The notes: a model not told the origin generated them from the sequence alone. A stretch of DNA of 64,000 bases from Kuafuiihalomonas sp050331295 (GCA_050331295.1 JBHJGZ010000006.1:186001-250000), one strand, 5' to 3'. Shown: positions 51,615-60,999, numbered from the stretch's first letter. Numbers and translations are program-made.

Positions 51615-52097
51615 TTAGCCCTCCTCGTCCGCCTTGACCTGCTGGGCGAGATAGTTCGGAAGACCCATCTGGGCGATCTGGTCGCGTTGAGCCTCGATCC
51701 AGTCCACGTGGTCTTCCTCCGAAACGAGGATCTTTTCGAGCAGAGCCCGGCTCCCGTTGTCGCCGACTTCTCGGCACATCGCGATGCCCCGGTTCAACCG
51801 CTCAAGAGCCGCGTATTCCAGCTTGAGATCCAGCTCCAGTTGCTCCTCGACGGTTTCGCCGATGGTGAGTTTTCCGTAGCGTTGGAGATTCGGAACGCCT
51901 TCCAGGTACAGGATCCGTGCGGTCAGCTCGTCCGCATGCTGCATCTCTTCAATCGACTCGTGACGCAGTTTCTTCCAAAGACGCTCGTAGCCCCAGTTTT
52001 CGCACATGCGACCATGAAGCCAGTACTGATTGACCGCGGTGAGCTCGCCGGTGAGGACCTCGTTGAGAAGCTCGATGACTTTCGCGTCGCCTTTCAC
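51615..52097 (-). CDS. bfr: bacterioferritin
   Basis: Iron-storage protein, 160 residues from a GTG that overlaps the bfd stop (GTGA). Begins VKGDAKVIELLNEVLTGELT with the first diiron Glu. Next come HESIEEMQHADELTARILYL with diiron Glu and His residues and the Met that ligates the inter-subunit heme in classical Bfr, and later SEEDHVDWIEAQRDQI with further ligands. All expected iron ligands are visible, so a working ferroxidase is likely. Cotranscribed with bfd, behind a Fur-like box. Confidence 0.95.
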   Translation of the reverse strand: MKGDAKVIELLNEVLTGELTAVNQYWLHGRMCENWGYERLWKKLRHESIEEMQHADELTARILYLEGVPNLQRYGKLTIGETVEEQLELDLKLEYAALERLNRGIAMCREVGDNGSRALLEKILVSEEDHVDWIEAQRDQIAQMGLPNYLAQQVKADEEG

Positions 52098-52318
52098 ACG
52101 GCCGACGTAGCCTGAAACGGCATCACCGGCAATCGATTCGCCCATCGCGCAGAAGAAGCGGCCTCGTCAGCGATAATTTCGGCCACGTGCAAGCGACATT
52201 GACCGCATCCCGTACAGGCGCCACTGGCTTTGCGAACCGCTCGTAAATCCGAGGCTCCATTCCGTACGGCGGACCGGATTGCGCGACAGGTAACGGCCTT
52301 GCAGCTGCACACGATCAT
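52094..52318 (-). CDS. bfd: bacterioferritin-associated ferredoxin
   Basis: 74 residues. 2Fe-2S protein that reduces bacterioferritin to release stored iron. Cys ligands: the VCSC pair at residues 4 and 6 and the CTGCGQC cluster at 35-41, with the SGACTGCG loop. Its start is 6 bp from a near-perfect Fur box, so expression should rise when iron is scarce. The C-terminal 25 residues extend past the usual end. Confidence 0.93.
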   Translation of the reverse strand: MIVCSCKAVTCRAIRSAVRNGASDLRAVRKASGACTGCGQCRLHVAEIIADEAASSARWANRLPVMPFQATSAV

Positions 52319-52323
52319 CGATA

Positions 52324-52340
52324 TTGAGAATGATTCTCAA
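52324..52340. promoter_or_regulatory. Fur box between bfd-bfr and a hydrolase gene
   Basis: TTGAGAATGATTCTCAA is a perfect palindrome with 8-bp arms around one central base and matches the Fur 7-1-7 consensus (TGAGAATGATTCTCA). It sits immediately upstream of bfd and could also reach the divergent hydrolase gene. Confidence 0.8.
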
Positions 52341-52422
52341 ACCTCTCGAAAATAGCAAGCGAAAAATCTTTCGCAGGGCGGCCGAGTTGATCTCGTCGCG
52401 ACGCGTCGCCCAAACTTTCGCG

Positions 52423-53328
52423 GTGGCCACCCCCTACGACCATCTGAGTCGAATGATTCTCCGCCGTCAGGGCGTCGGGGAGCGGTGGCTGGAAACATCC
52501 GTGGGCGCGGTGCACGCCTACGAGGCGCGGGGCCAAGGCGAGCTGCCCCCGGTGGCCCTGCTGCACGGCTTTTCTTCATCTGCAGGCCACTTCGAAGCCC
52601 TGTTCCGGCGTCTCCGGCGCCGGGTTCGACGCTTGATCGCCATCGATCTTCCCGCCCACGGATTCAGCCAGAGCCCACCGCGGGGTCTCAACTACGAAAC
52701 CATTCGGGACGGGACGTTCGAGGCCTTGGATCAGCTTCTCCCGTTCGGAGAATCCGCCTGTTTGGTCGGCAACAGCATGGGAGGCTTCGCGGCGGTCCGC
52801 TATACCAACGCACGCCCCGAGCGGGTTCGCGGCTTGGTCCTCCTGTCTCCGGGCGGCGCCGCGATGGCACCACCGGATTTGGGAAAACTCCGTTCGCTGT
52901 TCGAAATGACGCGAGTCGATGAAGCGCTGGATTTCGTGGATCGGCTCCTCGCCCAACGGCATCCGCTTCGAAAACTGATCGCCCCGTTCGTTTTAAAGGA
53001 AATCCGAAGAGACCCGCTGCAGTCTCTCATCAAGAACCTGCATACCCGCCACCTGCTGCGACCTGAGGAACTGGCCGGCTTGGCGGTGCCGGTTCTGTTC
53101 GTTTGGGGCGGCCGGGACCGCATTCTGCCCGAGGCGTCCAAGCGCTGGTTCATTCGGCATCTCCCGCCGGAGGTGCGGATCGAAACGCCCCCGCATTTTG
53201 GCCATACACCGCAACTCGAAGTGCCGGAAGAAGTCGCGCGGATGATGCTTTCGTTCATCGAAGGGCTCGAAGCCCAGGTCAAGGTGTTCTCGTTCCCGGA
53301 CGCCGCTCAGACACGGCGCGCCAGCTGA
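52423..53328 (+). CDS. alpha/beta-hydrolase
   Basis: About 301 residues from a GTG at 52423; earlier in-frame starts (TTG 52324, ATG 52330) fall inside the Fur box, and a later ATG is at 52453. Core motifs: VALLHGFSSSAGHFEALFRR (oxyanion region), nucleophile elbow GNSMGGFAAV with catalytic Ser, the acid region FVWGGRDRILPEASKRW, and catalytic His in PPHFGHTPQLEVPEEVARMM. Substrate unknown. The last 50 bp overlap the convergent EamA gene. Confidence 0.85.
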   Translation: MATPYDHLSRMILRRQGVGERWLETSVGAVHAYEARGQGELPPVALLHGFSSSAGHFEALFRRLRRRVRRLIAIDLPAHGFSQSPPRGLNYETIRDGTFEALDQLLPFGESACLVGNSMGGFAAVRYTNARPERVRGLVLLSPGGAAMAPPDLGKLRSLFEMTRVDEALDFVDRLLAQRHPLRKLIAPFVLKEIRRDPLQSLIKNLHTRHLLRPEELAGLAVPVLFVWGGRDRILPEASKRWFIRHLPPEVRIETPPHFGHTPQLEVPEEVARMMLSFIEGLEAQVKVFSFPDAAQTRRAS

Positions 53329-54199
53329 GGTTTCGCTGCCGGCGGTCTCGCACCGCTGCCACGGCCAAGACGAGGCCAGCCATCACCACCATCAACGCAC
53401 CCAATCGCTGGTGAAACTCCACGACTTCGCCAAGCCATATCTCGGCCAAGAATTGGGTCAGCACGATTCCGAAATAACCGATGGCCCCTACACGCGCGGC
53501 ACGCTCCAAAGCATAAGCGCGGGTGACCGCGAGCTGTGCAAGTCCACCTGTCATGCCTGCCAACGCAAGCCAACCTGCACCACCCCAGCTCCGGATGCGA
53601 AGATCGGTGAGGGAAAGAGCGAAGGTGACGACGAAGCTGACCACCATGAAGTGAAGAGCCACCGCTTCCGGCTGCTCGGTGGGTCCGAGTCTACGAAGAA
53701 AGGTCATCGCCAAGGCGCTCATGAAGGCACCGACCAGCGCGATGAGCGCCAAGTGTCCGGCCAGCGCGAGCTGCGGCCGAAGCACCATCACCACCCCCGA
53801 GAACGCGATGGGTACCGCCAAAAAGACCCGTCGGCCCGGCGACTCTCCCAGAATCAGCACGCCGAGCAACGCGATGAACACCGGCGCGGTCCCTCGGAGA
53901 CTCGCAATGTCCCCCAGAGCCATCGCGGGCGCGCCCAGGGTAAAGAACGTGCATAGCACCGCGGCGGTTCCGCACAGCGAACGACCCCACGCGACTCGAG
54001 GCTGGTCGATCCGAAGCGACACCCTTCGGGCCCGTGCCACCGTCCATGCGACCCCCACTCCAACCCCTGAGCGTGCCGCTGCGACCAGCGTCCAAGAGGC
54101 GTCGGCGCTCGCGAGGCGGGCCGAGACGCTCATCACCGAGAAGAGCACGGTCGCGAGCAGCATCCACAGCAGTCCTTGGCCAGGCACGCCCCTCGTCAC
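53279..54199 (-). CDS. EamA-family (DMT) transporter
   Basis: 306 residues with ten predicted membrane helices in two EamA repeats. The first starts GLLWMLLATVLFSVMSVSAR and includes FIALLGVLILGESPGRRVFL; the second ends GIVLTQFLAEIWLGEVVEFHQRL, the mirror-image motif (shortened here). Likely a metabolite exporter; substrate unknown. It stands alone between convergent neighbours. Confidence 0.88.
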   Translation of the reverse strand: MTRGVPGQGLLWMLLATVLFSVMSVSARLASADASWTLVAAARSGVGVGVAWTVARARRVSLRIDQPRVAWGRSLCGTAAVLCTFFTLGAPAMALGDIASLRGTAPVFIALLGVLILGESPGRRVFLAVPIAFSGVVMVLRPQLALAGHLALIALVGAFMSALAMTFLRRLGPTEQPEAVALHFMVVSFVVTFALSLTDLRIRSWGGAGWLALAGMTGGLAQLAVTRAYALERAARVGAIGYFGIVLTQFLAEIWLGEVVEFHQRLGALMVVMAGLVLAVAAVRDRRQRNLSWRAVSERRPGTRTP

Positions 54200-54266
54200 C
54201 GAGGCTCTCTAGAACACACCGACCGCGACGACCCGGAAAACCGAACGAACGAACGTCGTTGCTCGC

Positions 54267-55169
54267 TCAGGCCGGCAGGCCGGCCGGAAGCGGAGCATCA
54301 TCCAGGATTTCGTGTGGAACCACCATCACCGGACAGGAGGCGCGGTGGAGGACGAAATTCGCCGTGGAACCGAGAATCATCCGATGCCAGGCGCCTTGGC
54401 CACTGGTTCCGAGCACGACGAGATTCGCATTGGTCAAACGAGCCACGTCCACGATCACGTTGGCCGCGGGCGCCTTGCTCATCACCTCCACCTGCACGTC
54501 CAGACCGTGGCTGGGCACGCGGGAGATGAGATCGACCACCGCACGCCGCTGTTGCTCGCCTTGGGCCTCCACATCCTGAGGCGTCACTGCCCGAGGAAGC
54601 AGTCCATCCGGCTGGGACTTCAAGAGCGGATGCTCATACAAGGACAGGACGATCACCCGGGCCTGGCGACGGGCCCCCACCCGGAACGCGCAGTCCAGGA
54701 CGTTGCGCGAAATGGGAGAAAGGTCCACTGCAGCGACGATGTCGTCGAAACGCGGCGAGACCTCGCCCTGGAGTATCATCACCGGACAGTGCGCGACGCG
54801 GATCAGGGAGCTCGCCACACTCCCCAGAATCTCGGCCAACACGCCGTGACCTCGGCCGGACACCATGATGACGTCGGCACCTACGGATTCGGCCGCAGAA
54901 ACCAATTGTCTGGCCGGAATGCCGAAGCGAACTTCCCGTGTCGTCCACAGCGTCTCGGGAACCTCCAAGGCATCGAGGCGCTCTTGGGCTCGAACTCGCG
55001 CGGTTTCGATCAGGTCTTTGGGGAGGGGTAGGACCGCTCCCGGCATGGAAACGACGTGCACCAGGTGCAGGCGTTTCGCCTCGTACTCGACCGCGATGCG
55101 AGCCGCGGCCTGCAGGCCTTCTAGCGACGCCTTCGAAAAGTCGATGCCGATGACGATGTTCCGCAGCAC
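54267..55169 (-). CDS. tandem universal stress protein
   Basis: About 300 residues from a GTG at 55169; the family N-terminus is LRNIVIGIDFSKASLEGLQA, so longer frames upstream are rejected. Two UspA domains: the first ends in GADVIMVSGRGHGVLAEILG and SSLIRVAHCPVMIL, the second starts DIVAAVDLSPISRNVLDCAF and ends NLVVLGTSGQGAWHRMILGS...ASCPVMVVP. Both have a G-x2-G-x9-G(S/T)-like ATP-binding motif. Divergent from thyA with 95 bp between starts. Confidence 0.9.
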   Translation of the reverse strand: MLRNIVIGIDFSKASLEGLQAAARIAVEYEAKRLHLVHVVSMPGAVLPLPKDLIETARVRAQERLDALEVPETLWTTREVRFGIPARQLVSAAESVGADVIMVSGRGHGVLAEILGSVASSLIRVAHCPVMILQGEVSPRFDDIVAAVDLSPISRNVLDCAFRVGARRQARVIVLSLYEHPLLKSQPDGLLPRAVTPQDVEAQGEQQRRAVVDLISRVPSHGLDVQVEVMSKAPAANVIVDVARLTNANLVVLGTSGQGAWHRMILGSTANFVLHRASCPVMVVPHEILDDAPLPAGLPA

Positions 55170-55264
55170 CGAGGAGGGATGCTCCCATGCGAAAGCCCCA
55201 TCGGCCAAGTCCGAGACTTCGAAATCCGCGCGAAGTCCGGTTGACCGTCCCCGTTCTCCTTCCC

Positions 55265-56149
55265 ATGGTTTTGTCTTCGGTGGAGCAATACCTTGACGTG
55301 GTGCGAACGGTCCTGAATCGCGGGATCCGGAAGCCCAATCGAACCGGCGTTGATACCCTTTCAACCTTCAACATCAACTACGTCATCGATCTCGATGACG
55401 GCTTCCCGCTGCTGACCACGAAGGAGATCAGCTGGAAGAACATCGTCGTCGAGAACCTGTGGTTTCTGTCGGGGCGGCCGGAGATTTCCATGCTTCAGCG
55501 CCATCGGTGCCGCTTTTGGGATCCTTGGGCCGACGAAACCGGTCAGGTGCCCAGCGCCTACGGCGCGTTCTGGCGCGGCTTCCCAGGGCCCCACGAACCA
55601 CCGGTCGATCAGGTGCGGAAGGCCCTGGAAGCGCTTCGGCACAATCCGAATAGTCGTCGCATGGTGATCTCGGCGTGGGCGCCCCACAATGCACTCACCT
55701 CGAGCCTGCCCCCCTGTCATCTGATGTGGATCTTGAACGTTCAGTACGACGTGCAGGGCGAGCCTCGACTGAACCTACATCTCACCCAGCGCAGCGCGGA
55801 CGTGGCGTTGGGCGTGCCTTACAACATTGCGGGCTATGCGTTTCTGCTGACCTTGTTCGGTCGGCTGAGCGGCATCCGCCCGGGTCAACTGGCCCATACG
55901 TTGGTCGATGCCCACGTCTACACCTGCAAGCCGGATGGCAGCATGGCCGACTTCGACCACGTGCCAGGCCTCGAGCTTCAACTTCAAAGGAAACCGCGGC
56001 CGCTCCCGCGATTGACCATCGATTCCTCCATCCAGACCCTGGAAGACGTCGAAGCCCTCTTCGACGCCGACACCGGAACGCTTCTTTCAACGTTTCGAAT
56101 CGATGGTTACGACCCGCATCCACCCATTTCCTTCAAGGTTGCAGTCTGA
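55265..56149 (+). CDS. thyA: thymidylate synthase
   Basis: Converts dUMP and methylene-tetrahydrofolate to dTMP and dihydrofolate. 294 residues from the ATG at 55265. Catalytic Cys151 is in SSLPPCHLMWILN; other motifs are DLDDGFPLLTTKEISWKN, NPNSRRMVISAWAP (phosphate Arg), LTQRSADVALGVPYNIAGYA and AHVY. Overlaps folA by one base, as in many thyA-folA operons, where FolA recycles the dihydrofolate that ThyA makes. Confidence 0.98.
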   Translation: MVLSSVEQYLDVVRTVLNRGIRKPNRTGVDTLSTFNINYVIDLDDGFPLLTTKEISWKNIVVENLWFLSGRPEISMLQRHRCRFWDPWADETGQVPSAYGAFWRGFPGPHEPPVDQVRKALEALRHNPNSRRMVISAWAPHNALTSSLPPCHLMWILNVQYDVQGEPRLNLHLTQRSADVALGVPYNIAGYAFLLTLFGRLSGIRPGQLAHTLVDAHVYTCKPDGSMADFDHVPGLELQLQRKPRPLPRLTIDSSIQTLEDVEALFDADTGTLLSTFRIDGYDPHPPISFKVAV

Positions 56150-56631
56150 TGCGAGGGATCATTGCCGCGATGAATCGCGAACGCGTCATTGGCGTCAATG
56201 GCCATATTCCTTGGCGGCATCCTGGGGAGCAGAAGCGCTTCAAGGCTGTCACTTGGGACTCCACCCTGGTGATGGGTCGGCGAACCTTCGAGTCCATCGG
56301 TAGGCCTTTGCCGGGACGAAACAACTTTGTCGTGAGCCGCAGTCTCCCGCCCACCGAAGGCGTCGTTCGCTTCGATGACATGATGTCCGCCCTCGAGGCG
56401 GCCGAGAATGACGTGTGGTTCATCGGGGGTCGCCGAATCTACGAAGAAGCCATGCGCTACGCAGACATCATCGACATCACGTGGGTGCCGGACGTCATCG
56501 ACCACCCGAATCCGGTCCGGTTTCCCGAGATCGATGAGTCGGTCTTCGAACCAGGAGAGGTCGTTCCTTTTCCGGGGATCGAGGCACTCCAACTGCAGCA
56601 GTGGACGCGGCGCCTCTACGCGGGCGCCTGA
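56149..56631 (+). CDS. folA: dihydrofolate reductase
   Basis: 160 residues. Begins MRGIIAAMNRERVIGVNGHI. Glu27 in PWRHPGEQKRFK takes the place of the catalytic acid (Asp27 in Escherichia coli). STLVMGRRTFESIGRPLPGR and VWFIGGRRIYEEAM are the NADPH-binding motifs. A conserved Thr (DIIDITWV) follows. Coupled to thyA. Confidence 0.96.
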   Translation: MRGIIAAMNRERVIGVNGHIPWRHPGEQKRFKAVTWDSTLVMGRRTFESIGRPLPGRNNFVVSRSLPPTEGVVRFDDMMSALEAAENDVWFIGGRRIYEEAMRYADIIDITWVPDVIDHPNPVRFPEIDESVFEPGEVVPFPGIEALQLQQWTRRLYAGA

Positions 56632-56708
56632 AGCCACTCCTGCACTCGGTCGCGTCCGCCGTGTCCCCCGTGTCCGCGCTTGTCTCCTCGGCTCGTCGTC
56701 TCGCGCTT

Positions 56709-58397
56709 CTAGGTTGCGGATGACGGTCGAATCGACGGCCCACCGACAATGAGCTGAATCAAGAAGGCGAACAGCACGGTCGCGGCACAACCCAGAACAT
56801 TGAACCAGAGAAAGCCGAGTTCAGTGAACGCGTAAGCTCCAATGACGAGTGCCTCCGCCATCAGAGCACCGATGAACACCGCCAAGGCACCGATACGCCG
56901 GGTTCCAAAGCCCACGAGGAAGATTCCGAGTACGGTCCCATAAAACAGCGAACCGAGGATGTTCACCGCTTCGATGAGGTTGTCGAAGAGAGACGCGAAC
57001 ATGGCGAAGCTCAAGGCCACGAACCCCCAGAACACCGTAAAGCCTTTCGACGCCCAGAGCAGATGTCGATCGCCTACGTCCGGCCGAAACACCCGTCGAT
57101 AGAGATCCATGGTGGCGGTGCTTCCGAGCGCGCTGAGCTCGCTGGCGGTGGAGGACATCGCGGCCGAGAGTATCACTGCGATAAGGAGCCCGACCAATCC
57201 ATGAGGGAGATGCTCAACCACCACCGAGATGAAAATATAGTCGTCGTCTTCGGTCTCCGCTTCTGGGTTCAGCCTTTTCACCAGCGTCTTGGCGTCCTTT
57301 CTGGCTGCCTCGTAGATCTCGTCCGCTCTTTCGAAACGGGCGCGCGCCCGGTCGTCGTCGGTGGCAACCGCGAACGCATGGGCGGCCTCAGCACGCTCCG
57401 CGTGCAATCGAGCCAGACGAGCCTCGAAGCGCTCGACCGCGGAAGCGTCTTTTTCCCGCGCTTCCTCCCAGGCCGGCTGATTGAAGAAGGCAGGCGGCAA
57501 CATGAAGACGTGAAAAACGAACACCAATATTCCGACGCCGAGAATGAAGAACTGCATCGGGATCTTCATCAGACCATTGAAGAGAAGTCCAAGGCGACTC
57601 TCCGTGACCGAGCGGCCCGACAGGTAGCGTTGAACTTGCGACTGGTCGGTACCGAAGTAGGAGAGCTGCAGGAAGAATCCTCCGGCTAGGCCCGACCAGA
57701 CATTGTAGCGATTGTTCCAGTCGAAGCTGAAGTCGATGACGTTCATCCGACCGGTTGCGCCGGCGATCCGAGCCGTCTCAACGAGCCCAACATCCGACGG
57801 AAGCTGGGCGTAGACGATCCCAGCCGCGATGAACATGCCGGCCATGATGATGACCATCTGCTGCTTCTGGGTTTGACTGACCGCCTTGGTTCCGCCGGAA
57901 ACCGTGTAGATGATGACGCTCAAGCCGATGACGAGATTGGTGAGATCCAAGCGCCACCCGAGAAGGGTCGAAAGAACAATGGCCGGAGCATATATGGTGA
58001 TGCCCGCCGCCAATCCACGCTGAATCAGAAACAGCAGAGCTCCGAGAACCCGGACTCGCCCGTCGAATCGACGCTCCAGATACTCGTACGCGGTGAAGAC
58101 GTTGAGACGATAGTAGATTGGGATGGCGACCGCGGAGATCACCACCATGGCGAGGGGCAGACCGAAATAGAACTGCACGAAGCGCATGCCATCGCCGTAG
58201 GCCTGGCCCGGCGTCGAGAGGAATGTGATGGCGCTGGCTTGGGTCGCCATCACGGAAAGACCGATGGTCGGCCATCTGAGGTCGTTGTCACCCTTGAGAA
58301 AACCCGTCGTCGTTTTCACACCCCGGGTCGCCAAGATTCCATAGATCACGATGCCCGAGATGGTGGTGGCCATGACCACCCAATCCAGCCCGTTCAC
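56709..58397 (-). CDS. sodium:solute symporter (SSS family)
   Basis: 562 residues from a GTG at 58397 that overlaps the stop of a 54-residue protein (GTGA). About 13-14 membrane helices in the LeuT fold. Visible SSS features: NDLRWPTIGLSVMATQASAI near the N-terminus with the TM1 break, GQAYGDGMRFVQFYFGLPLA, IIYTVSGGTKAVSQTQKQQM and SAAMSSTASELSALGSTATM near residue 410. A cytoplasmic loop of about 90 charged residues (330-410) is longer than usual. Last gene of the bacillithiol operon; substrate not known, but a sugar-like or acid product related to the thiol is a fair guess. Confidence 0.9.
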   Translation of the reverse strand: MNGLDWVVMATTISGIVIYGILATRGVKTTTGFLKGDNDLRWPTIGLSVMATQASAITFLSTPGQAYGDGMRFVQFYFGLPLAMVVISAVAIPIYYRLNVFTAYEYLERRFDGRVRVLGALLFLIQRGLAAGITIYAPAIVLSTLLGWRLDLTNLVIGLSVIIYTVSGGTKAVSQTQKQQMVIIMAGMFIAAGIVYAQLPSDVGLVETARIAGATGRMNVIDFSFDWNNRYNVWSGLAGGFFLQLSYFGTDQSQVQRYLSGRSVTESRLGLLFNGLMKIPMQFFILGVGILVFVFHVFMLPPAFFNQPAWEEAREKDASAVERFEARLARLHAERAEAAHAFAVATDDDRARARFERADEIYEAARKDAKTLVKRLNPEAETEDDDYIFISVVVEHLPHGLVGLLIAVILSAAMSSTASELSALGSTATMDLYRRVFRPDVGDRHLLWASKGFTVFWGFVALSFAMFASLFDNLIEAVNILGSLFYGTVLGIFLVGFGTRRIGALAVFIGALMAEALVIGAYAFTELGFLWFNVLGCAATVLFAFLIQLIVGGPSIRPSSAT

Positions 58398-58558
58398 TGA
58401 GCCCACACCGTCAGGAGCCAATAGAGGATGAGCTGAACGACCAGAGCGCCCACCAGGATGAGGTAGAGTCGGTTCCAGCTCCCGAGAATGGGTGGTGGTT
58501 CCTCGTCCTTCGACTCCAGGGCCATGTGCAACGGTGTTTCTGGATCCGGCGGCGTCAT
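58394..58558 (-). CDS. 54-residue single-helix membrane protein, symporter partner
   Basis: Tiny gene: ATG at 58558, TGA at 58394. The ATG overlaps the stop of the PIG-L gene (ATGA) and the stop overlaps the symporter GTG. Residues 1-30 are acidic and Pro-rich (ESKDEEPPPI); residues 31-51 are one membrane helix (LYLILVGALVVQLILYWLLT). Length, topology and location match the small accessory proteins that sit before some SSS transporters. No other homologue recognised. Confidence 0.8.
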   Translation of the reverse strand: MTPPDPETPLHMALESKDEEPPPILGSWNRLYLILVGALVVQLILYWLLTVWAQ

Positions 58559-60999
58559 TTGAGTTCGGCTCTCAGTTCCGGCGGCATGACAAGGTTCATG
58601 AAAAGGCGCCCGGCCCCCGGCACCCCCGCCGGGAGCTGTCGGAAGAAGGAGAGGCTGGTGACGACCACCTGTCCGCGTCCATGGTCGGCGATGAGCAGAC
58701 TCCCCTTGGCCGGAGGCTCTCCCTCGTCGTGCATGGCGAGGATGGGCCGATACCGGTCATCCCACTCCTCCGCGAAGTACAGGCCGCGCTCCTGAACCCA
58801 GCCTTCAAAATCCTCGGAACCGATGCGATGCGGCATGTTCGTGAGCGGATGCTCGGGGGCTAAGATCTCGACCGGCGCATTTTCGTTGGTCACTCGAGTC
58901 GAATCGATGCGGATGGGATAGGGCCCCACGTCGACGGAGAGAGGGTCCAGCCAATTGTTGGTGTTGTACTGAACCACCAAACGCCCACCGGAGCCGACCC
59001 ATTCGAACAAACTCTGTCGATGGGCGACCAATGCCTTGCGAAGGTTGAAGGCCCGCACCCCACACACGACGGTGTCCAGCTCTCGGTAGCCCTCGTTCTT
59101 CAGATCGTCGTCGGAGAGTAGCTCGACCTCAGCCCCAAAAGCTCGAAGACTCTCCGGCACCGCGTCTCCGGCCCCCATGATGTATCCGATTCGTACGGGC
59201 CTTCGCTCCAGTTTGACGGGAGAGACCTTCACCATCGCCGGTGTCAAAACCACGGTCGGCGTGATGTGCGGATAATCTACTGTCGTTCGTCCCCATACCG
59301 GCGCATCTCTTCGACGGCGCAAGAAGACCTGCGCAGGTGCGGCATCCTGCGGCGCTTGGATCTGAAACTCGACGAGCTGGGGTTCGGAAACCGTCACCGA
59401 GCCTGGCCGAGCCGTCCACCCATCCGGGACTTCCAATGAGACGACGTCATCGAAGGTCTCCGCTTCTGAAGCAACCTCGAATCGGACCCTCGCGACTTCT
59501 CCCGAAACGGCCCAAACAACCTTTGATGTCGGCGTAGCCGTGAGAGGAGGCATGAAGGAAACATCCACCTGTCGTTCGCCTCGGGTTCGGTCCACCCAGA
59601 CGAAGCTTGCAGGACGCGTCACTTGGACCGCATGTCCGTCGAGACGAAGGTCAATCGCGACCGGAAACACGGCAGAAGATCTCGGAGCGATGGCCGAGTG
59701 CCCCGAAGGAACCGTGTATACGCCGCGCTTCGGCAAACCTTGAAGCCAAAATGGAGACGACCAAGGCCCCTTTTCGGGCGCCGTTATGTTCCAGGTAGCC
59801 GTCGACCATGACGAAACCGGAAAGCCAGATTCCAGCGCGTGCTCGCCATATCTCGCGTCCATGACCCGAACCTCGGGCCCCGCCTTCGCTCGGTCGGATG
59901 GAAGACCAGCCTGCAACTCGAGCTCGAAGTCCTGCCTCGGCACGACGAAACGAGTCTTCGAAACCACCCGCAAGAACAGCCCGGCCGAGGCAACCATCAT
60001 TTCGGCCAGGGCGCGACGCGCCTCTCTGACCCGCGGGATTTCGGGGTCGAGACGGGTCAGAGAGCGATCCACTTCGATCAGGTCGGGAATGCTTTGGGAC
60101 GGCTCGAAGGTCCAACCAGCTACAGCCTTTCGGATGGCACCATCGACCCGGTCGCCCCCCTCAAAGCGAGACCAAGTGCCATCGATGTCGCTCCACAGAC
60201 CTTGGTCGCCGAGGTCAGCACCTGCAACCAGATCGAACCATTCCGTGACCACCCCTCGGTTGGGCGCCATCCCGAACGCCTGACTCTTGTGCATCGACCG
60301 ACTGGCTGCCGCGATCTCCGGAAAACTCATTCCAAACAAGGGCGCGTACCCTCCGACCTGGATCTCGCTGTCCGGCGTTCCTTCGAAATCACGGCCCCGC
60401 CATCTCGGAACATTGAGGACGAGACGCTTCGCCTGCCAGGGTGGCCGACCCGACGAGAAAGCCGGATCCGCGGCCTTGTCGAAGGCGATTCGAGCCACTC
60501 GGGCCGAAGCCAGATGATGCCCGTGGGAGGGCCCATCGGGCCGAAATCGAGTGACGATGACGTCGGGCCGAAAGCTCCGAATCACCTCGACTGCGTCCGC
60601 GACCACCAGCTCCTCGTCCCAGATCTCGAGGGTCTCTTCCGCGGACTTCGAGTACCCGAAATCCCGCGCTCGAGTGAAGAACTGTCGCGCCCCGTCCACA
60701 CCTCGCGCGGCCAGGAGTTCCTCGGTTCTCACGAGACTGAGCATGCCGCCTTGCTCATCGCCGATTCGGTTCTGGCCGCCCCCTCCGCGCGTCAGGGACA
60801 GATAAGCCGCGTCGGCGTGAATGCCGCGGGTCAAGTAGCTCAGAAACCTCGTGTTCTCGTCGTCGGGATGCGCGGCCACGTAGAGTACCCGAAGCGTGCT
60901 TCCGAGGCGAAGAAGGTCGCTCTTCAGGGTCGCCGGATTCCGGGGCGCGGGTTGACTCGGCCAACAGGCCACGGAGGCCACAAACATCAAGCTCATCAT
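58555..60999 (-). CDS. large exported PIG-L-family deacetylase-like protein
   Basis: 814 residues with a probable lipoprotein signal (MMSLMFVASVAC, Cys12). The PIG-L/LmbE domain (about 35-300) has the metal motif AAHPDDENTRFLSYL and PSHGHHLASARVARIA, so zinc-dependent de-N-acetylation is expected. It is followed by a beta-rich region (about 400-620, including a NEW3-like FRVEFQIQAP-type segment: VTVSEPQLVEFQIQAPQD) and a C-terminal Rossmann-like/ThuA-like region (RRPVRIGYIMGAGDAVPESL, GSGGRLVVQYNTNN). Long PIG-L proteins of this kind are exported. It overlaps bshA upstream and the small membrane gene downstream by 4 bp each. Confidence 0.85.
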   Translation of the reverse strand: MMSLMFVASVACWPSQPAPRNPATLKSDLLRLGSTLRVLYVAAHPDDENTRFLSYLTRGIHADAAYLSLTRGGGGQNRIGDEQGGMLSLVRTEELLAARGVDGARQFFTRARDFGYSKSAEETLEIWDEELVVADAVEVIRSFRPDVIVTRFRPDGPSHGHHLASARVARIAFDKAADPAFSSGRPPWQAKRLVLNVPRWRGRDFEGTPDSEIQVGGYAPLFGMSFPEIAAASRSMHKSQAFGMAPNRGVVTEWFDLVAGADLGDQGLWSDIDGTWSRFEGGDRVDGAIRKAVAGWTFEPSQSIPDLIEVDRSLTRLDPEIPRVREARRALAEMMVASAGLFLRVVSKTRFVVPRQDFELELQAGLPSDRAKAGPEVRVMDARYGEHALESGFPVSSWSTATWNITAPEKGPWSSPFWLQGLPKRGVYTVPSGHSAIAPRSSAVFPVAIDLRLDGHAVQVTRPASFVWVDRTRGERQVDVSFMPPLTATPTSKVVWAVSGEVARVRFEVASEAETFDDVVSLEVPDGWTARPGSVTVSEPQLVEFQIQAPQDAAPAQVFLRRRRDAPVWGRTTVDYPHITPTVVLTPAMVKVSPVKLERRPVRIGYIMGAGDAVPESLRAFGAEVELLSDDDLKNEGYRELDTVVCGVRAFNLRKALVAHRQSLFEWVGSGGRLVVQYNTNNWLDPLSVDVGPYPIRIDSTRVTNENAPVEILAPEHPLTNMPHRIGSEDFEGWVQERGLYFAEEWDDRYRPILAMHDEGEPPAKGSLLIADHGRGQVVVTSLSFFRQLPAGVPGAGRLFMNLVMPPELRAELK

